Below are positions 48,087 through 57,872 of a stretch of DNA of 64,000 bases, piece by piece. The position numbers and the translations under genes are program-made. The stretch lies in the NCBI GenBank assembly GCA_021805445.1, contig JAJZFH010000063.1:1-64000 (forward strand), written 5' to 3'. Positions within the stretch are counted from its first letter, which is position 1. Every line of letters begins with the position of its first letter. The DNA comes from Pseudomonadota bacterium (GTDB lineage Bacteria > Pseudomonadota > Gammaproteobacteria > Burkholderiales > Ferrovaceae). The notes below the pieces were generated by a model that was not told the DNA's origin, made no database searches, and saw nothing but the letters and a program-made list of their open reading frames with translations.

Positions 48087-49387
48087 GTCTCGATCTCCTC
48101 TACCGTCCTGGGAACGGCATCTGTGATCACTTCATGCCCCTTTTCCCCCACCACCACATCATCCTCGATACGAATGCCCGTATGGCGGAAAGCGACCGGA
48201 ATATCGTCCTCCCCCCCCACATAGACGCCCGGTTCCACCGTCAGAACCATACCCGGGGCCAGTCGGCGGGGTTTCCCTTCCTCGTCCACATAGCGCCCCA
48301 CATCGTGCACATCCCTTCCCAACCAGTGGCCCGTGCGGTGCATGTAAAAACGCCGGTATTCCCCGTTTTCCAGGACACTGTCCAAACTTCCCTGACATAA
48401 GCCCAGATCGATCAGGCCCTGAGCCAATACCTTCACCGCCGCCTCATGGTAGGCCGACACCCGTTTACCCGCCTTGACCTGTCCCAGTGCGGCCTGCTGG
48501 GCTGCCAGCACCACGTCGTAAAGATCCCGTTGAGCCGTGCTGAAGCGCCCATTGACCGGAAACGTACGCGTAATGTCCGCTGCGTACCCCTGCCATTCAC
48601 ACGCCGCATCGATCAACAACAGGTCGCCATCGCGCAAACGCGCCGAGTTGTCCACATAATGCAGGATACAGGCATTCTCCCCGCCCGCGACGATGGGCGG
48701 GTAGGCGGGACCGGTGGCTCCGTGGGCACGAAACTCATGCAGCAGTTCGGCCTCCACGGTGTATTCGTAGCGCCCCGGACGGGCCGCCTGCATGGCGCGC
48801 AAATGGGCACGGGCCGATATCTCCGCAGCCCGGCGCATGAATTGCAACTCCCGGGCTTCCTTGACCAGACGCATTTCTCCCAGACGATCGGACAGATCAC
48901 CCCACTGCAGCGGGGCGCGCACCCCGCTCCTCACCTGACTCCGCAGGATCTGCAACCACCCCTGAATCCGCCGGTCCCAGGCTTCGTCCTGGCCCATCAT
49001 GGAATACACCGTCTCACACCCCGCCAGCAAGGTGGGCAACCTCTCATCCAACTCGGACAGCGCATGGGCAGCATCCATCCCAAACTGTGCACAGGCCTGT
49101 TCCGGACCATGGCGACGCCCCTCCCAGCGTTCCCGCTCGGGATCCAAAGGGCGGCAAAACAGCAGGCTGCGCGGTTTTTTCCCGCCCTGCAGCACCAACA
49201 CGGCCTCGGGCTCGGGAAATTCCGTCAGATAATGAAAATGGCTGTCCCAACGATAAGGGTAGTGCGTATCCGCATTCCTGACCCGCTCGGGTGCCGCCGG
49301 AAGGATGGCGATGCCCGAACCCAGGGAATCGGCCAGACGGCGACGGCGGGCACGCAACAGGGACAGGGCGGTCAAGGGGACGGACAT
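48059..49387 (-). CDS. pepP: Xaa-Pro aminopeptidase
   Basis: Mn2+-dependent M24 peptidase that removes N-terminal residues preceding proline. The 442 residues show an N-terminal creatinase-like domain (RWDSHFHYLTEFPEPEAVLVL) and the metal-binding pita-bread domain: LLIDAACEWQGYAADITRTFPV (Asp, Asp), HRTGHWLGRDVHDVG (His), LTVEPGVY (Glu) and GIRIEDDVVV (Glu). First in a pepP-ubiH-ubi-dsbC run. Confidence 0.95.
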   Translation of the reverse strand: MSVPLTALSLLRARRRRLADSLGSGIAILPAAPERVRNADTHYPYRWDSHFHYLTEFPEPEAVLVLQGGKKPRSLLFCRPLDPERERWEGRRHGPEQACAQFGMDAAHALSELDERLPTLLAGCETVYSMMGQDEAWDRRIQGWLQILRSQVRSGVRAPLQWGDLSDRLGEMRLVKEARELQFMRRAAEISARAHLRAMQAARPGRYEYTVEAELLHEFRAHGATGPAYPPIVAGGENACILHYVDNSARLRDGDLLLIDAACEWQGYAADITRTFPVNGRFSTAQRDLYDVVLAAQQAALGQVKAGKRVSAYHEAAVKVLAQGLIDLGLCQGSLDSVLENGEYRRFYMHRTGHWLGRDVHDVGRYVDEEGKPRRLAPGMVLTVEPGVYVGGEDDIPVAFRHTGIRIEDDVVVGEKGHEVITDAVPRTVEEIETWMAQTRRR

Positions 49388-50097
49388 GAATCAAACTCCT
49401 TTGGATGATTTTCAGCACGTTGCCACTCTGCCAACGTGCCCACATTGATCCAGGGGGAGACGGTCCATTCTCCGCTCACCTGGCGCCGGGACACTGCGTT
49501 CCTCAGCAAAGCCCCCAAGTCGGCATTTTCTCCACGCTTCAGAGGAGTAAAAAAAGAGCGCCGGAACAGACCGATGTTGCCATAGGTCCCTGCCCGACCG
49601 ATGGGCTGGGTGACCCTGCCCTCGGCATCCAGAGAAAAATCCCGAGGATAATGCGCCTCTTCCACCAGTACCAAATGGGCCAGTACCGGCGGGTCTGCGC
49701 CTTCCTCCCCCGGCGAATCCCTCCATCGTTCCAACCGGGTCCTGAGCAGTTCATACGCGTAGGTGGTATGAATATCGGCACTGACCACGACAAATACCGG
49801 ATCCGTCAGAAACGGCAAGGCCTGCACCACGCCTCCCGCCGTACCCAGGGCCGGATCCTCCCGCGACCAATGGAGCGGGACGCCCCAGCGCTGCCCCTGC
49901 GCCAGATAGGATTCCAGGGGTTCTGCCAACCAGGCCCCATTGACCACGATCTCATCGAACCCCGCCCGAACCAACCCCTCGATCTGCCATTCGATCAACG
50001 GTTTTCCACGCACCGGCAACAGGGGTTTGGGGCACTGGTCCGTGAACGGACGCAGACGCTCACCCCGCCCGGCAGCCAGAATCATGGCTTGAGGCAT
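49372..50097 (-). CDS. murU: N-acetylmuramate alpha-1-phosphate uridylyltransferase
   Basis: Makes UDP-MurNAc from MurNAc-1-P in the peptidoglycan recycling bypass. The 241-residue product starts MPQAMILAAGRGERLRPFTD, a nucleotidyltransferase signature, then CPKPLLPVRGKPLIEW and GTAGGVVQAL. The ATG (50095-50097) overlaps the amgK stop (TGATG), showing tight coupling with amgK and confirming MurU rather than a sugar-nucleotide enzyme of capsule synthesis. The upstream open frame is spurious. Confidence 0.93.
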   Translation of the reverse strand: MPQAMILAAGRGERLRPFTDQCPKPLLPVRGKPLIEWQIEGLVRAGFDEIVVNGAWLAEPLESYLAQGQRWGVPLHWSREDPALGTAGGVVQALPFLTDPVFVVVSADIHTTYAYELLRTRLERWRDSPGEEGADPPVLAHLVLVEEAHYPRDFSLDAEGRVTQPIGRAGTYGNIGLFRRSFFTPLKRGENADLGALLRNAVSRRQVSGEWTVSPWINVGTLAEWQRAENHPKEFDSCPSP

Positions 50098-51128
50098 CAG
50101 AAGGTATACCCTGTCCGGGACGGTGTCTGCCATAACCGTTCCAGTATCGGCACCAGGGGCTGTAATGCTTTGTAACGCCGGCAGGCCGTCATCAGATACT
50201 TTTCCACGCGCGGCATGTCCGCCAGATACCCGGTTTTTCCATCCCGTTGGGCAAGACGCGCAAAAATCCCCAACACCTTCAAGTGCCGTTGCACGCCCAT
50301 CCATTCGAAATCCTGATAGAACGCCCCAAAATCCTCCCCCACCGGAATCCCGGTAGCCCGTGCCCGTTCCCAATAGCGTACCAACCAGTCCAGCACCCGT
50401 GCCTCTTCCCAGTCGATATAGGCATCCTTGAGCAGAGAAACGGCGTCATAGGTCACCGGACCCTGCACGGCATCCTGAAAATCCAGCACCCCCGGATCAG
50501 GACTCGCCACCATCAGGTTGCGCGTATGATAATCCCGATGCACCCAAACCCGTGCCTGACCTTCGATGGCATCCAGCAACCCCTGAACCACCGCCCCAAA
50601 GGTGGCTCGTTCCTGCGTCGTCCAGACGGCGCCCAGATGCTTTTGCACATACCACTCAGGAAAAAGATCGATTTCCCGCTGCAACAGGGTACGATCATAA
50701 GGAGGCAGAACCCCGTCCCGACTGGCCCGTTGAATTTGCACCAACGCACCCAGCGCATTGCCGTACAGGGTGTCGGCACTCCAGCCTTGCCCTCCACCGG
50801 TTTGCAACGCACTCAGGTAGGAAGTCTCGCCAAAATCTTCCAGTATCATGAAACCCAGTTTTTCTTCCCAGGCCAAAATGCGCGGCACATGAACCCCCGC
50901 CTCAGCAAAAAGACGGGAAACCCGCACGAAGGGATGGCAATCCTCCTTGTCTGGCGGGGCATCCATGAGAATGCGCGAACCCTCCGGGGTCATCACCCGG
51001 AAGTATCGGCGAAAACTGGCATCGGAAGAAGCCGGCTGAATCGCCTCGAAAGGCACCGGAGAATACAGGGTCAACCACTGATGAAGGGCTTGTCGTCGCA
51101 CCAATTTTTTTCCAGGAAATGAAGGCAA
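50097..51128 (-). CDS. amgK: Anomeric MurNAc/GlcNAc kinase
   Basis: Phosphorylates MurNAc and GlcNAc at C1, the first step of the fosfomycin-tolerant recycling path. The 343-residue aminoglycoside phosphotransferase-like kinase has SSDASFRRYFRV, WVHRDYHTRNLMV (catalytic Asp) and GVLDFQDAVQGP (metal Asp). The frame opens at a TTG (51128); TTG 51107 or GTG 51104, after a GGAAAA, may be the true start. Divergent from lptD. Confidence 0.92.
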   Translation of the reverse strand: MPSFPGKKLVRRQALHQWLTLYSPVPFEAIQPASSDASFRRYFRVMTPEGSRILMDAPPDKEDCHPFVRVSRLFAEAGVHVPRILAWEEKLGFMILEDFGETSYLSALQTGGGQGWSADTLYGNALGALVQIQRASRDGVLPPYDRTLLQREIDLFPEWYVQKHLGAVWTTQERATFGAVVQGLLDAIEGQARVWVHRDYHTRNLMVASPDPGVLDFQDAVQGPVTYDAVSLLKDAYIDWEEARVLDWLVRYWERARATGIPVGEDFGAFYQDFEWMGVQRHLKVLGIFARLAQRDGKTGYLADMPRVEKYLMTACRRYKALQPLVPILERLWQTPSRTGYTF

Positions 51129-51226
51129 GGATTGCCATTTAGGTCGATTTGTGAGATTTTAACAAAGATTTTCAACCTGATAACTCGTTCGATGTCCGCT
51201 CCGTCTGCCCGTTACGCTCTTACCGC

Positions 51227-53797
51227 ATGATCCCTGCCCTGTTACTCGCCATGGCCCTGCTTTGGCTTCCTCTGACAGGCTTGGCGTCTTCAGTGCTGGA
51301 TGACGCAGGGAACACGCCGTCCCCGTCCGACCCTGAGATCAGCGACAGCAAACCTTCCGGCGCCACGGGCCCCTCGAAAAACCAGGGATCGCCTCCCCAA
51401 AAAAACGGCGAACCCGACCCTCCGGTTCCGGTCATCAAACTCAAGACCGCCCCCATTCTGGAGGATAATGCCACAAATCCTGCGCTGGGCGAGCAAAATC
51501 CAGCCGCTTTTCTGCGTGCGGACAAACTCTCCGGGCAGAAAGACCAGTTCATGGATGCCCAAGGGCATGCCGAATTACGGCGCCAAGGGGTGGTCATCGA
51601 AGCCGATCATCTGCACTACGATCAACCCACGGACACAGTGGAAGCCACGGGAAACGTCCGCATGATCCGGAATGACACGCTCCTCCTGGAAAGCCCTCAT
51701 GGCTTCTACCAGTTGGGAGGGCAGATCGGGGTCATGGACAGCCCACATTTCTCTTACCGCGATCCCGGCACCCTGCTGTGGACCCCTCCGCCCGCCAGTT
51801 ATGCCATCCCGCTGCCCGGAACCCCGATTCAACGCCCCCCGCTCTGGTTCATCCAGGGCACAGGCAAGGAAATGGACCTGACCGCCGGGGACAAGGAAAT
51901 CCTGCTGAACACCACATTCAGCACCTGCAAGGCCAGCACCCCCGACTGGTTCATTCGCACCCCGAAACTGGACCTCGACCACACGCTGCAGGAGGGCGAT
52001 GCCCACGATGCCACCTTGAACTTCAAGGGGGAACCCCTCCTGTATTCCCCGGACTTCACCTTTCCTCTGGACAATCAGCGTCGCTCGGGTTTGCTGTCTC
52101 CAGTCATCGGTTCCTCCAGCACCACCGGTCAGGATATTGCCGTTCCCTATTATCTCAACCTGGCGCCCAACATCGATGATACCGTCACCCCCCGTTTCAT
52201 GAGTACCCGCGGGCTCCAACTGGGCAATGAAGTCCGGTATCTCGACCCCTCGATGTCCGGCGTCCTGAGTGCCGAATATTTGCCCCATGACAGCCAGTTG
52301 GGCACGGATCGCTGGTTTACCTCCTGGACCCATAACCAGGTCCTGGCCCCGGGACTGACCTTCAACGCCAATGTCCAGAGTGCCTCGGACCCCAATTACA
52401 TGAACGACCTCAACACCCTGATCGGTCCGCAGGGGCTGGTCTATCTGCCGCGCAGTCTGAACCTGTCCTATACCGGCATCCAGAATTGGCAATTTGGCGT
52501 CAATTCCCTCAACTACCAGCCTCTGCTGGGTGGCGTGGCTCAATATCGCATCGACCCCCAACTGTCCGCTCACGGTTTTCTGAACGACTGGCACGGACTG
52601 AATCTGGACATGGCCTCCCAGTACACCAATTTTGTCAGCCCCGGACCGAACTCCCTGGCAGGAACCGCTGTGGCCAATGGCATTACCTACAACGGCAACT
52701 ATCAGTCCATCGTCAGCGGCAGTCGCTTGCACGTCAACCCAACCGTCACGATTCCCTGGCGCAACAATGAGGGCTTCGTGACGTTCAAGACCGGCATGGA
52801 TTTCACCCAATACAATCTGGGACAATTCAATACCTCTCCCCAAAGCGTATACAACCGGACCTTGCCCATCACCAGCCTGGATTCCGGTCTTTATCTGGAT
52901 CGCAATTTCAATCTCGGCGGGAAAGATTATCAGCAGACTCTGGAACCTCGTCTGTATTACGTGTACATTCCCTACCGCAACCAGAATAATCTCCCTATTT
53001 TCGACACCGGGTTGTCCGACTTCAATGCATCCACCATTTTTACGGAAAACCAGTTTGACGGCATCGACCGTATCAACAATGCCAACCAGCTCACCGCCGC
53101 CGTGACGAGTCGCCTGCTCAACCCGGCCACCGGCGGGGAAATGGTGCGCGCCCTGCTGGGCGAACGGTTCTATTTCACCCAGAATCAGGTTCTGCTCCCC
53201 GGTGAACTCCCTCCCGTCTCCAGCGCTTCGGACATCATCGCCGCATTCACGGCGGCCATTACGGAACGCTGGAATTTTGACAGTTACTTCAACTTTGGGG
53301 CCCAGTCGCACCGGACCCAGCAAATGGCCACCACCATTGCGTACACCCCTGCGGCCGGCAAGGTTTTCAACCTCGGCTACCGTATCGATACGCCTTTGCA
53401 GGGGATGCCCACCACGGTCATCAACTACCTGGGACAGGCCACCACCTACATTCCCGGCGTGACGGGCCCTATCCCCATCAATGATCTGACTTCGGTCAAA
53501 CAATGGGATATTTCAGGACAGTGGCCGATTACCAGCCGCCTGTCTTTCCTCGGACGCTTGGCCTACTCCACTTTGGACAACCAAGTACTGGAAGCCCTGA
53601 CGGGGGTCGAGTATAATGCGGGGTGCTGGGCCTTGCGGGTGATTTCCTCGCGCTTTCCCGTCAGTCCCATCCAAACGGATACTGCTTTTTATGTCCAACT
53701 CGAGTTGGGGCCCCTGGGGCTCGGTCCCAATCCTTTGGATACCCTGCGCTACAATATTCCCGGCTACACCAAAACCAACGAGATATCCCCCCAATGA
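51227..53797 (+). CDS. lptD: LPS-assembly outer-membrane protein LptD
   Basis: The outer-membrane barrel that inserts lipopolysaccharide into the outer leaflet. The 856 residues have a signal peptide (LLLAMALLWLPLTGLASS), a disordered Pro/Ser linker, the periplasmic OstA-like jellyroll (ADKLSGQKDQFMDAQGHAELRRQG, IEADHLHYDQPTDTVEATGNVR), then a large beta barrel. Cysteines include CKAS after the jellyroll and GCWALRV near the C-terminus. First gene of lptD-surA-pdxA-rsmA. Confidence 0.95.
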   Translation: MIPALLLAMALLWLPLTGLASSVLDDAGNTPSPSDPEISDSKPSGATGPSKNQGSPPQKNGEPDPPVPVIKLKTAPILEDNATNPALGEQNPAAFLRADKLSGQKDQFMDAQGHAELRRQGVVIEADHLHYDQPTDTVEATGNVRMIRNDTLLLESPHGFYQLGGQIGVMDSPHFSYRDPGTLLWTPPPASYAIPLPGTPIQRPPLWFIQGTGKEMDLTAGDKEILLNTTFSTCKASTPDWFIRTPKLDLDHTLQEGDAHDATLNFKGEPLLYSPDFTFPLDNQRRSGLLSPVIGSSSTTGQDIAVPYYLNLAPNIDDTVTPRFMSTRGLQLGNEVRYLDPSMSGVLSAEYLPHDSQLGTDRWFTSWTHNQVLAPGLTFNANVQSASDPNYMNDLNTLIGPQGLVYLPRSLNLSYTGIQNWQFGVNSLNYQPLLGGVAQYRIDPQLSAHGFLNDWHGLNLDMASQYTNFVSPGPNSLAGTAVANGITYNGNYQSIVSGSRLHVNPTVTIPWRNNEGFVTFKTGMDFTQYNLGQFNTSPQSVYNRTLPITSLDSGLYLDRNFNLGGKDYQQTLEPRLYYVYIPYRNQNNLPIFDTGLSDFNASTIFTENQFDGIDRINNANQLTAAVTSRLLNPATGGEMVRALLGERFYFTQNQVLLPGELPPVSSASDIIAAFTAAITERWNFDSYFNFGAQSHRTQQMATTIAYTPAAGKVFNLGYRIDTPLQGMPTTVINYLGQATTYIPGVTGPIPINDLTSVKQWDISGQWPITSRLSFLGRLAYSTLDNQVLEALTGVEYNAGCWALRVISSRFPVSPIQTDTAFYVQLELGPLGLGPNPLDTLRYNIPGYTKTNEISPQ

Positions 53798-55203
53798 TGT
53801 ATCGCTTTTGTGCCCTATTGATGTTGTTGCTCTCCTGCCGTCTCGTCCTTGCAGAGGGTCCCACGGCGGTTCCTGCGGCAACTCCCGCCACAGCGACCCC
53901 GGCAGCGGCACCCTTGACGCCGACCCCCGCGAACACGCAGGATGCTCCTGACACCCCCGCAGATGACGAGACCCATCATCCGGTGGTGGATCGAATCGTG
54001 GCCGTCGTCAATACCCACATCATCACCCAGTCCGAACTGGATGAACGAACGGCCATGATCACCTCCCAACTGCGTCGCCAAGGCGTCCAGTTGCCCGATC
54101 AAGCCATTCTGGTCCACCAGATCCTGGAAAAAATGATCATGGATGAAGTCCAACTCCAATATGCGCACGAAGCGGGCATCAAGGTAGACGATACCCAACT
54201 GGACCAAGCCATGGCCCGTCTGGCCGAACAGAACAAACTGACCCTCTCCGGCTTCAAGGAAGAGGTGGAAAAGGAAGGCTTGACCTGGACCAAATTTCGT
54301 GAAGAAATTCGCAACGAAATCATTCTTTCCCAGGTCCGTGAACGGGAAGTGGAAAACCGCATCTTCGTATCCGACAATGAGGTCAATGAAGAATTGGCGA
54401 AGGAAAAGAATCAGGGAAATTCGACTCCGGATGAATATGATCTCGCGCATATCCTGGTCACCGTCCCTGAAAATGCCCCGCCCACCCTCATCAAGGAACG
54501 GCAGAAAAAAATTCAGGAGGCCTTGAACCAACTGAATAGCGGGATGCCGTTTGCCCAGGCCGCAGCGGCTTATTCCGAATCTCCGGACGCCTTGACGGGC
54601 GGCGACCTGGGCTGGCGTCCCAGTACCCGTCTGCCAACCCTCTTCGTCGAAGCCGCCAGCAAGTTGAAACCTGGCGAACACAGCGAAATCTTGCGCAGCC
54701 CCAACGGATTTCATGTCATTCAGGTGATCAACCGTCGAACGCCCAATGCCATTGCCAACGTCAATCAGTATCACGTCCGACAGATCCTGGTCAGAATCAC
54801 CCCGGAGACCAATCCCAAGGATGCTCAGGCCAAGATCGTGGGGCTCTCCGGACGCATTCAGGGAGGCGAAGACTTTGCCAAGTTGGCGACTCTCAACTCG
54901 GAAGATGAAAGTCGCAATCGCGGGGGAGACCTCGGCTGGATCTCGGAGGGCTCGACCCTGCCGCAGTTTGAAAAGGTCATCAAGACCCTCAAGCCCGGAG
55001 AAGTCAGTCAACCTTTCGAAACCCCCATGGGATGGCACCTCGTTCAGTTGATCGAGGTACGTCAAGCCAGCGATTCGGAGGACGGCAAAAAAATGGCCGC
55101 ACGCCAGGGGTTACGTGCCCGAAAAGCCGATGAAGCCTACGAAGAATGGGTCCGCCAATTGCGCGATCAAGCCTTTGTAGACATTCGCCTCGATGACCAC
55201 TGA
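53794..55203 (+). CDS. surA: Periplasmic chaperone/prolyl isomerase SurA
   Basis: Escorts outer-membrane proteins, including LptD. The 469-residue protein has a signal peptide (FCALLMLLLSCRLVLA), an Ala/Pro/Thr spacer, the SurA N-domain (VVDRIVAVVNTHIITQSELD) and two parvulin domains (AHILVTVPENAPPT-, then VRQILVRITPETNPKD-; GGDLGW appears in both). ATG 53794 overlaps the lptD stop (ATGA); an ATG follows at 53797. Confidence 0.95.
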   Translation: MMYRFCALLMLLLSCRLVLAEGPTAVPAATPATATPAAAPLTPTPANTQDAPDTPADDETHHPVVDRIVAVVNTHIITQSELDERTAMITSQLRRQGVQLPDQAILVHQILEKMIMDEVQLQYAHEAGIKVDDTQLDQAMARLAEQNKLTLSGFKEEVEKEGLTWTKFREEIRNEIILSQVREREVENRIFVSDNEVNEELAKEKNQGNSTPDEYDLAHILVTVPENAPPTLIKERQKKIQEALNQLNSGMPFAQAAAAYSESPDALTGGDLGWRPSTRLPTLFVEAASKLKPGEHSEILRSPNGFHVIQVINRRTPNAIANVNQYHVRQILVRITPETNPKDAQAKIVGLSGRIQGGEDFAKLATLNSEDESRNRGGDLGWISEGSTLPQFEKVIKTLKPGEVSQPFETPMGWHLVQLIEVRQASDSEDGKKMAARQGLRARKADEAYEEWVRQLRDQAFVDIRLDDH

Positions 55204-56188
55204 TCCTCTTCCCATCGGAATTTCCGCAGGGGAACCGGCGGGCATCGGTCCGGACCTCTGCCTGCAACTGGCCCACCGGTTCCCTGACGCCCCGCTGGTC
55301 ATCGCGGCCGATGCCTCCCTGATGCGTACCCGCGCCCACCTGCTGGGCCTGCCCTACCCCTTTCTCGATATCGCCCATTGGGAGGGTCGCCACCCCCCCC
55401 CTCAGCGCCCACTGCTCTGGCACCACCCCCTGGCGGTACCCGCCACGGCGGGACGCCTGGACCCACGCAACAGCCGCGCCGTCCTGAATGCGCTGGACAG
55501 TCTGACGGACGCCTGTCAGGCGGGACACCTGGCCGCACTGGTCACCGCTCCTCTGCAAAAAAGCGTCATCGTCGAAGCGGGGATTCCTTTCACCGGGCAT
55601 ACGGAATATCTGGCCGCCCGGCTCGGTGTACCGCATGTGGTCATGATGCTGGTGGGAGGAGGGCTGCGCGTGGCCCTGGCCACCACCCACCTCCCGCTCA
55701 GCCAGGTTCCCTCGGCCATCACTCAGGAAGTTTTAAGTGAAACCCTCACCCTTCTCCACCACGAGTTGAAGTTTCGTTTTGGCTGCCCTTCTCCCTGCAT
55801 CCTGGTGGCCGGACTGAACCCCCATGCGGGAGAAAACGGTCATTTGGGACAAGAGGAGATCACCACCATCAGCCCCGCCATCGCTCGCGCCCGTGCTGCG
55901 GGCATCGATGCCCGGGGTCCCTTTCCGGCCGATACCCTGTTCCTGCCGGAGCGCCTGGAAGACAGCGATGCCGTCCTGGTCATGTACCATGATCAGGGGC
56001 TTCCCGTCCTTAAACGGGCCAGTTTCGGGTCCGGGGTGAATATCACTCTGGGATTGCCCATCCTGCGCACGTCTGTCGATCACGGCACCGCCCTGGATCG
56101 GGCAGGCACCGGCAATCTGGACCCCGGCAGTCTGCAGGCCGCCTTGGCCCTGGCCCAATCCCTGGCCCACAGGGCACCGCCCCCATGA
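55193..56188 (+). CDS. pdxA: 4-hydroxythreonine-4-phosphate dehydrogenase
   Basis: Third oxidation step in DXP-dependent pyridoxal phosphate synthesis. The 331 residues show PIGISAGEPAGIGPDL, VTAPLQKSVIVEAG, FTGHTEYLA and HDQGLPVLK, with conserved metal-binding His residues. Overlaps surA by 11 nt and rsmA by 4 nt. Confidence 0.95.
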   Translation: MTTDPLPIGISAGEPAGIGPDLCLQLAHRFPDAPLVIAADASLMRTRAHLLGLPYPFLDIAHWEGRHPPPQRPLLWHHPLAVPATAGRLDPRNSRAVLNALDSLTDACQAGHLAALVTAPLQKSVIVEAGIPFTGHTEYLAARLGVPHVVMMLVGGGLRVALATTHLPLSQVPSAITQEVLSETLTLLHHELKFRFGCPSPCILVAGLNPHAGENGHLGQEEITTISPAIARARAAGIDARGPFPADTLFLPERLEDSDAVLVMYHDQGLPVLKRASFGSGVNITLGLPILRTSVDHGTALDRAGTGNLDPGSLQAALALAQSLAHRAPPP

Positions 56189-56985
56189 CCCCATCCACGC
56201 ATCGTGCCCGCAAACGGTTTGGTCAACATTTTCTGACGGATGAGGGGATCATCGAAGGCATCCTGCGCATTCTGGCTCCCTCACCCACGGATAAAATCAT
56301 CGAGGTCGGCCCGGGCCTGGGGGCTCTGACCCTCCCTCTGCTGGAAAGGGGGATGACGCTGACGCTCATCGAACTGGATCGGGATCTGGTGGAACGTTGG
56401 CGCCGTCACCCTGCCCAGGACCGCTTGACCCTGATTTCCCAGGATGTCCTGACGGTGGACTTTGCCCAGTTTGGCAACGCCTGGCGACTGCTGGGCAATC
56501 TGCCCTACAACATTTCCACCCCTCTCCTCTTTCATCTGGTGCCTCATGCCGCTTCCCTGAAAGATGCCCTGTTCATGCTCCAGAAGGAGGTGGTCGATCG
56601 TCTCGTAGCCGCCCCCGATACCTCGAATTATGGGCGTCTCTCGGTCATGCTGCAGTATCACTTCCATATGGAGACCCTGCTCGAGGTCCCGCCCCAGGCC
56701 TTTACACCGCCGCCCAAGGTGAACTCCGCCATCGTACGCCTCATCCCGAAATTGCCTCACGAACGTCCCGAGTGCAGCCCCGTTGCCCTGTCCCGGGTCG
56801 TTGCCCAAGCGTTTTCGCAACGTCGCAAGATGCTGCGCAGCACCCTGAAAGGAAACCTCCCGGCAGAGGCCTGGGACACGCTGGGCATCGATCCCCAACG
56901 CCGTGCCGAAACCCTTACCCTGGAAGAGTTCTGCCAACTCTCGAAGGTGTTCACCGACCCCCGGGATTTTCCAGAAAATTCCTGA
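56185..56985 (+). CDS. rsmA: 16S rRNA dimethyladenosine transferase
   Basis: KsgA dimethylates A1518 and A1519 of 16S rRNA as a late check in 30S assembly. The 266 residues contain [14 protein letters not shown], the SAM motif [14 protein letters not shown] and the catalytic [12 protein letters not shown]. The end overlaps the convergent trpG end by 35 nt. Confidence 0.96.
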   Translation: MTPSTHRARKRFGQHFLTDEGIIEGILRILAPSPTDKIIEVGPGLGALTLPLLERGMTLTLIELDRDLVERWRRHPAQDRLTLISQDVLTVDFAQFGNAWRLLGNLPYNISTPLLFHLVPHAASLKDALFMLQKEVVDRLVAAPDTSNYGRLSVMLQYHFHMETLLEVPPQAFTPPPKVNSAIVRLIPKLPHERPECSPVALSRVVAQAFSQRRKMLRSTLKGNLPAEAWDTLGIDPQRRAETLTLEEFCQLSKVFTDPRDFPENS

Positions 56986-57526
56986 GCATGTCATAACCAA
57001 ACTCGGTCAGAATGGATTCGGGATGGTATTGCACCCCCTCCATGGCAAATTCGCGGTGACGCATGCCCATGATTTCCCCATCCTCCGTCCATGCCGTGAT
57101 TTCAAAACAGTCAGGCAACGTATCCCGGCGCACTGCCAGAGAATGGTATCGAGTGGCCTGAAAGGGATTGGGAAGAGTACGAAACAGGCCCTGGCCTCCA
57201 TGAAACACGGGAGATACCTTGCCATGCATGAGAGTCTTGGCCCGCACCACCTCGCCACCAAAAGCAAACCCCATGGCCTGGTGCCCCAGACAAACCCCCA
57301 ACAGGGGAATCCTGCCCGCAAAATGCTGGATCACCGGCACAGATATCCCGGCTTCGCGTGGACTGCAAGGGCCCGGAGAAATGACCAGATAGGCAGGAGC
57401 CAGGCGTTCGATCTCGGCCAGGGTGATCTGGTCATTGCGAAATACTTCGACCTGCTGACCCAAGACGCCAAAATACTGGACCAGGTTATAGGTAAATGAA
57501 TCATAGTTGTCGATCATCAGCAGCAT
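56951..57526 (-). CDS. trpG: Anthranilate/aminodeoxychorismate synthase glutamine amidotransferase
   Basis: A 191-residue class I glutamine amidotransferase supplying ammonia to TrpE or Pab[19 protein letters not shown] is the standard start; the triad is Cys in [12 protein letters not shown] and His-x-Glu in [10 protein letters not shown]. TrpG and PabA often are the same protein. No trpE, trpD or trpC follows, so it stands alone here, after an AT-rich gap that may hold its promoter. Confidence 0.92.
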   Translation of the reverse strand: MLLMIDNYDSFTYNLVQYFGVLGQQVEVFRNDQITLAEIERLAPAYLVISPGPCSPREAGISVPVIQHFAGRIPLLGVCLGHQAMGFAFGGEVVRAKTLMHGKVSPVFHGGQGLFRTLPNPFQATRYHSLAVRRDTLPDCFEITAWTEDGEIMGMRHREFAMEGVQYHPESILTEFGYDMLRNFLENPGGR

Positions 57527-57577
57527 ATAATACCTATGTGATTGATTATAAAGTTATATATAGACAATAATTAGGGT

Positions 57578-57589
57578 TTTTATCCTGTC
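57578..57589. repeat. Direct repeat copy 1 at the AbiE cassette
   Basis: TTTTATCCTGTC, identical to positions 59670-59681. A partial third copy, TTATCCTGT, lies at 57592-57600. The two full copies bracket the abiE cassette. Confidence 0.5.
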
Positions 57590-57872
57590 AATTATCCTGT
57601 TTTTCCGTCGCTTGAACTTGAAGGGTGAGGAAACGCCCGGCCACGCTCCAGTGATCGGCGATGCCGACGACCCGAATGTCGTGCACCACGCACTGGTCGA
57701 GCAACCCCTGGTTATAGGCGGCCTCGGTCAAGCCATGTTCGGCGCCTCGGAACTTCGATTGGTAGCCAGACGGGTTCACCGTTCCCGCCAAGCCCGCCCA
57801 GACGGTGGGCGAGATCACTTGCTCTGTGCGGGCGCGAGGGCCGTTCTCTCGATCGCTGAAATAATCGGCCAT
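57588..57872 (-). CDS. Chimeric or truncated third ORF of the AbiE cassette
   Basis: The 94-residue product begins MADYFSDRENGPRARTEQVI, which resembles the start of larger proteins often found after AbiEi/AbiEii-like genes. After about 35 residues it changes to a segment, DIRVVGIADHWSV, that looks like the His-containing strand of PHP-domain phosphoesterases. It ends soon after, in an AT-rich repeat. So it appears to be a fusion of remnants. Its ATG overlaps the abiEii stop (TGATG), so it may still be translated. Function unknown. Confidence 0.5.
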   Translation of the reverse strand: MADYFSDRENGPRARTEQVISPTVWAGLAGTVNPSGYQSKFRGAEHGLTEAAYNQGLLDQCVVHDIRVVGIADHWSVAGRFLTLQVQATEKQDN

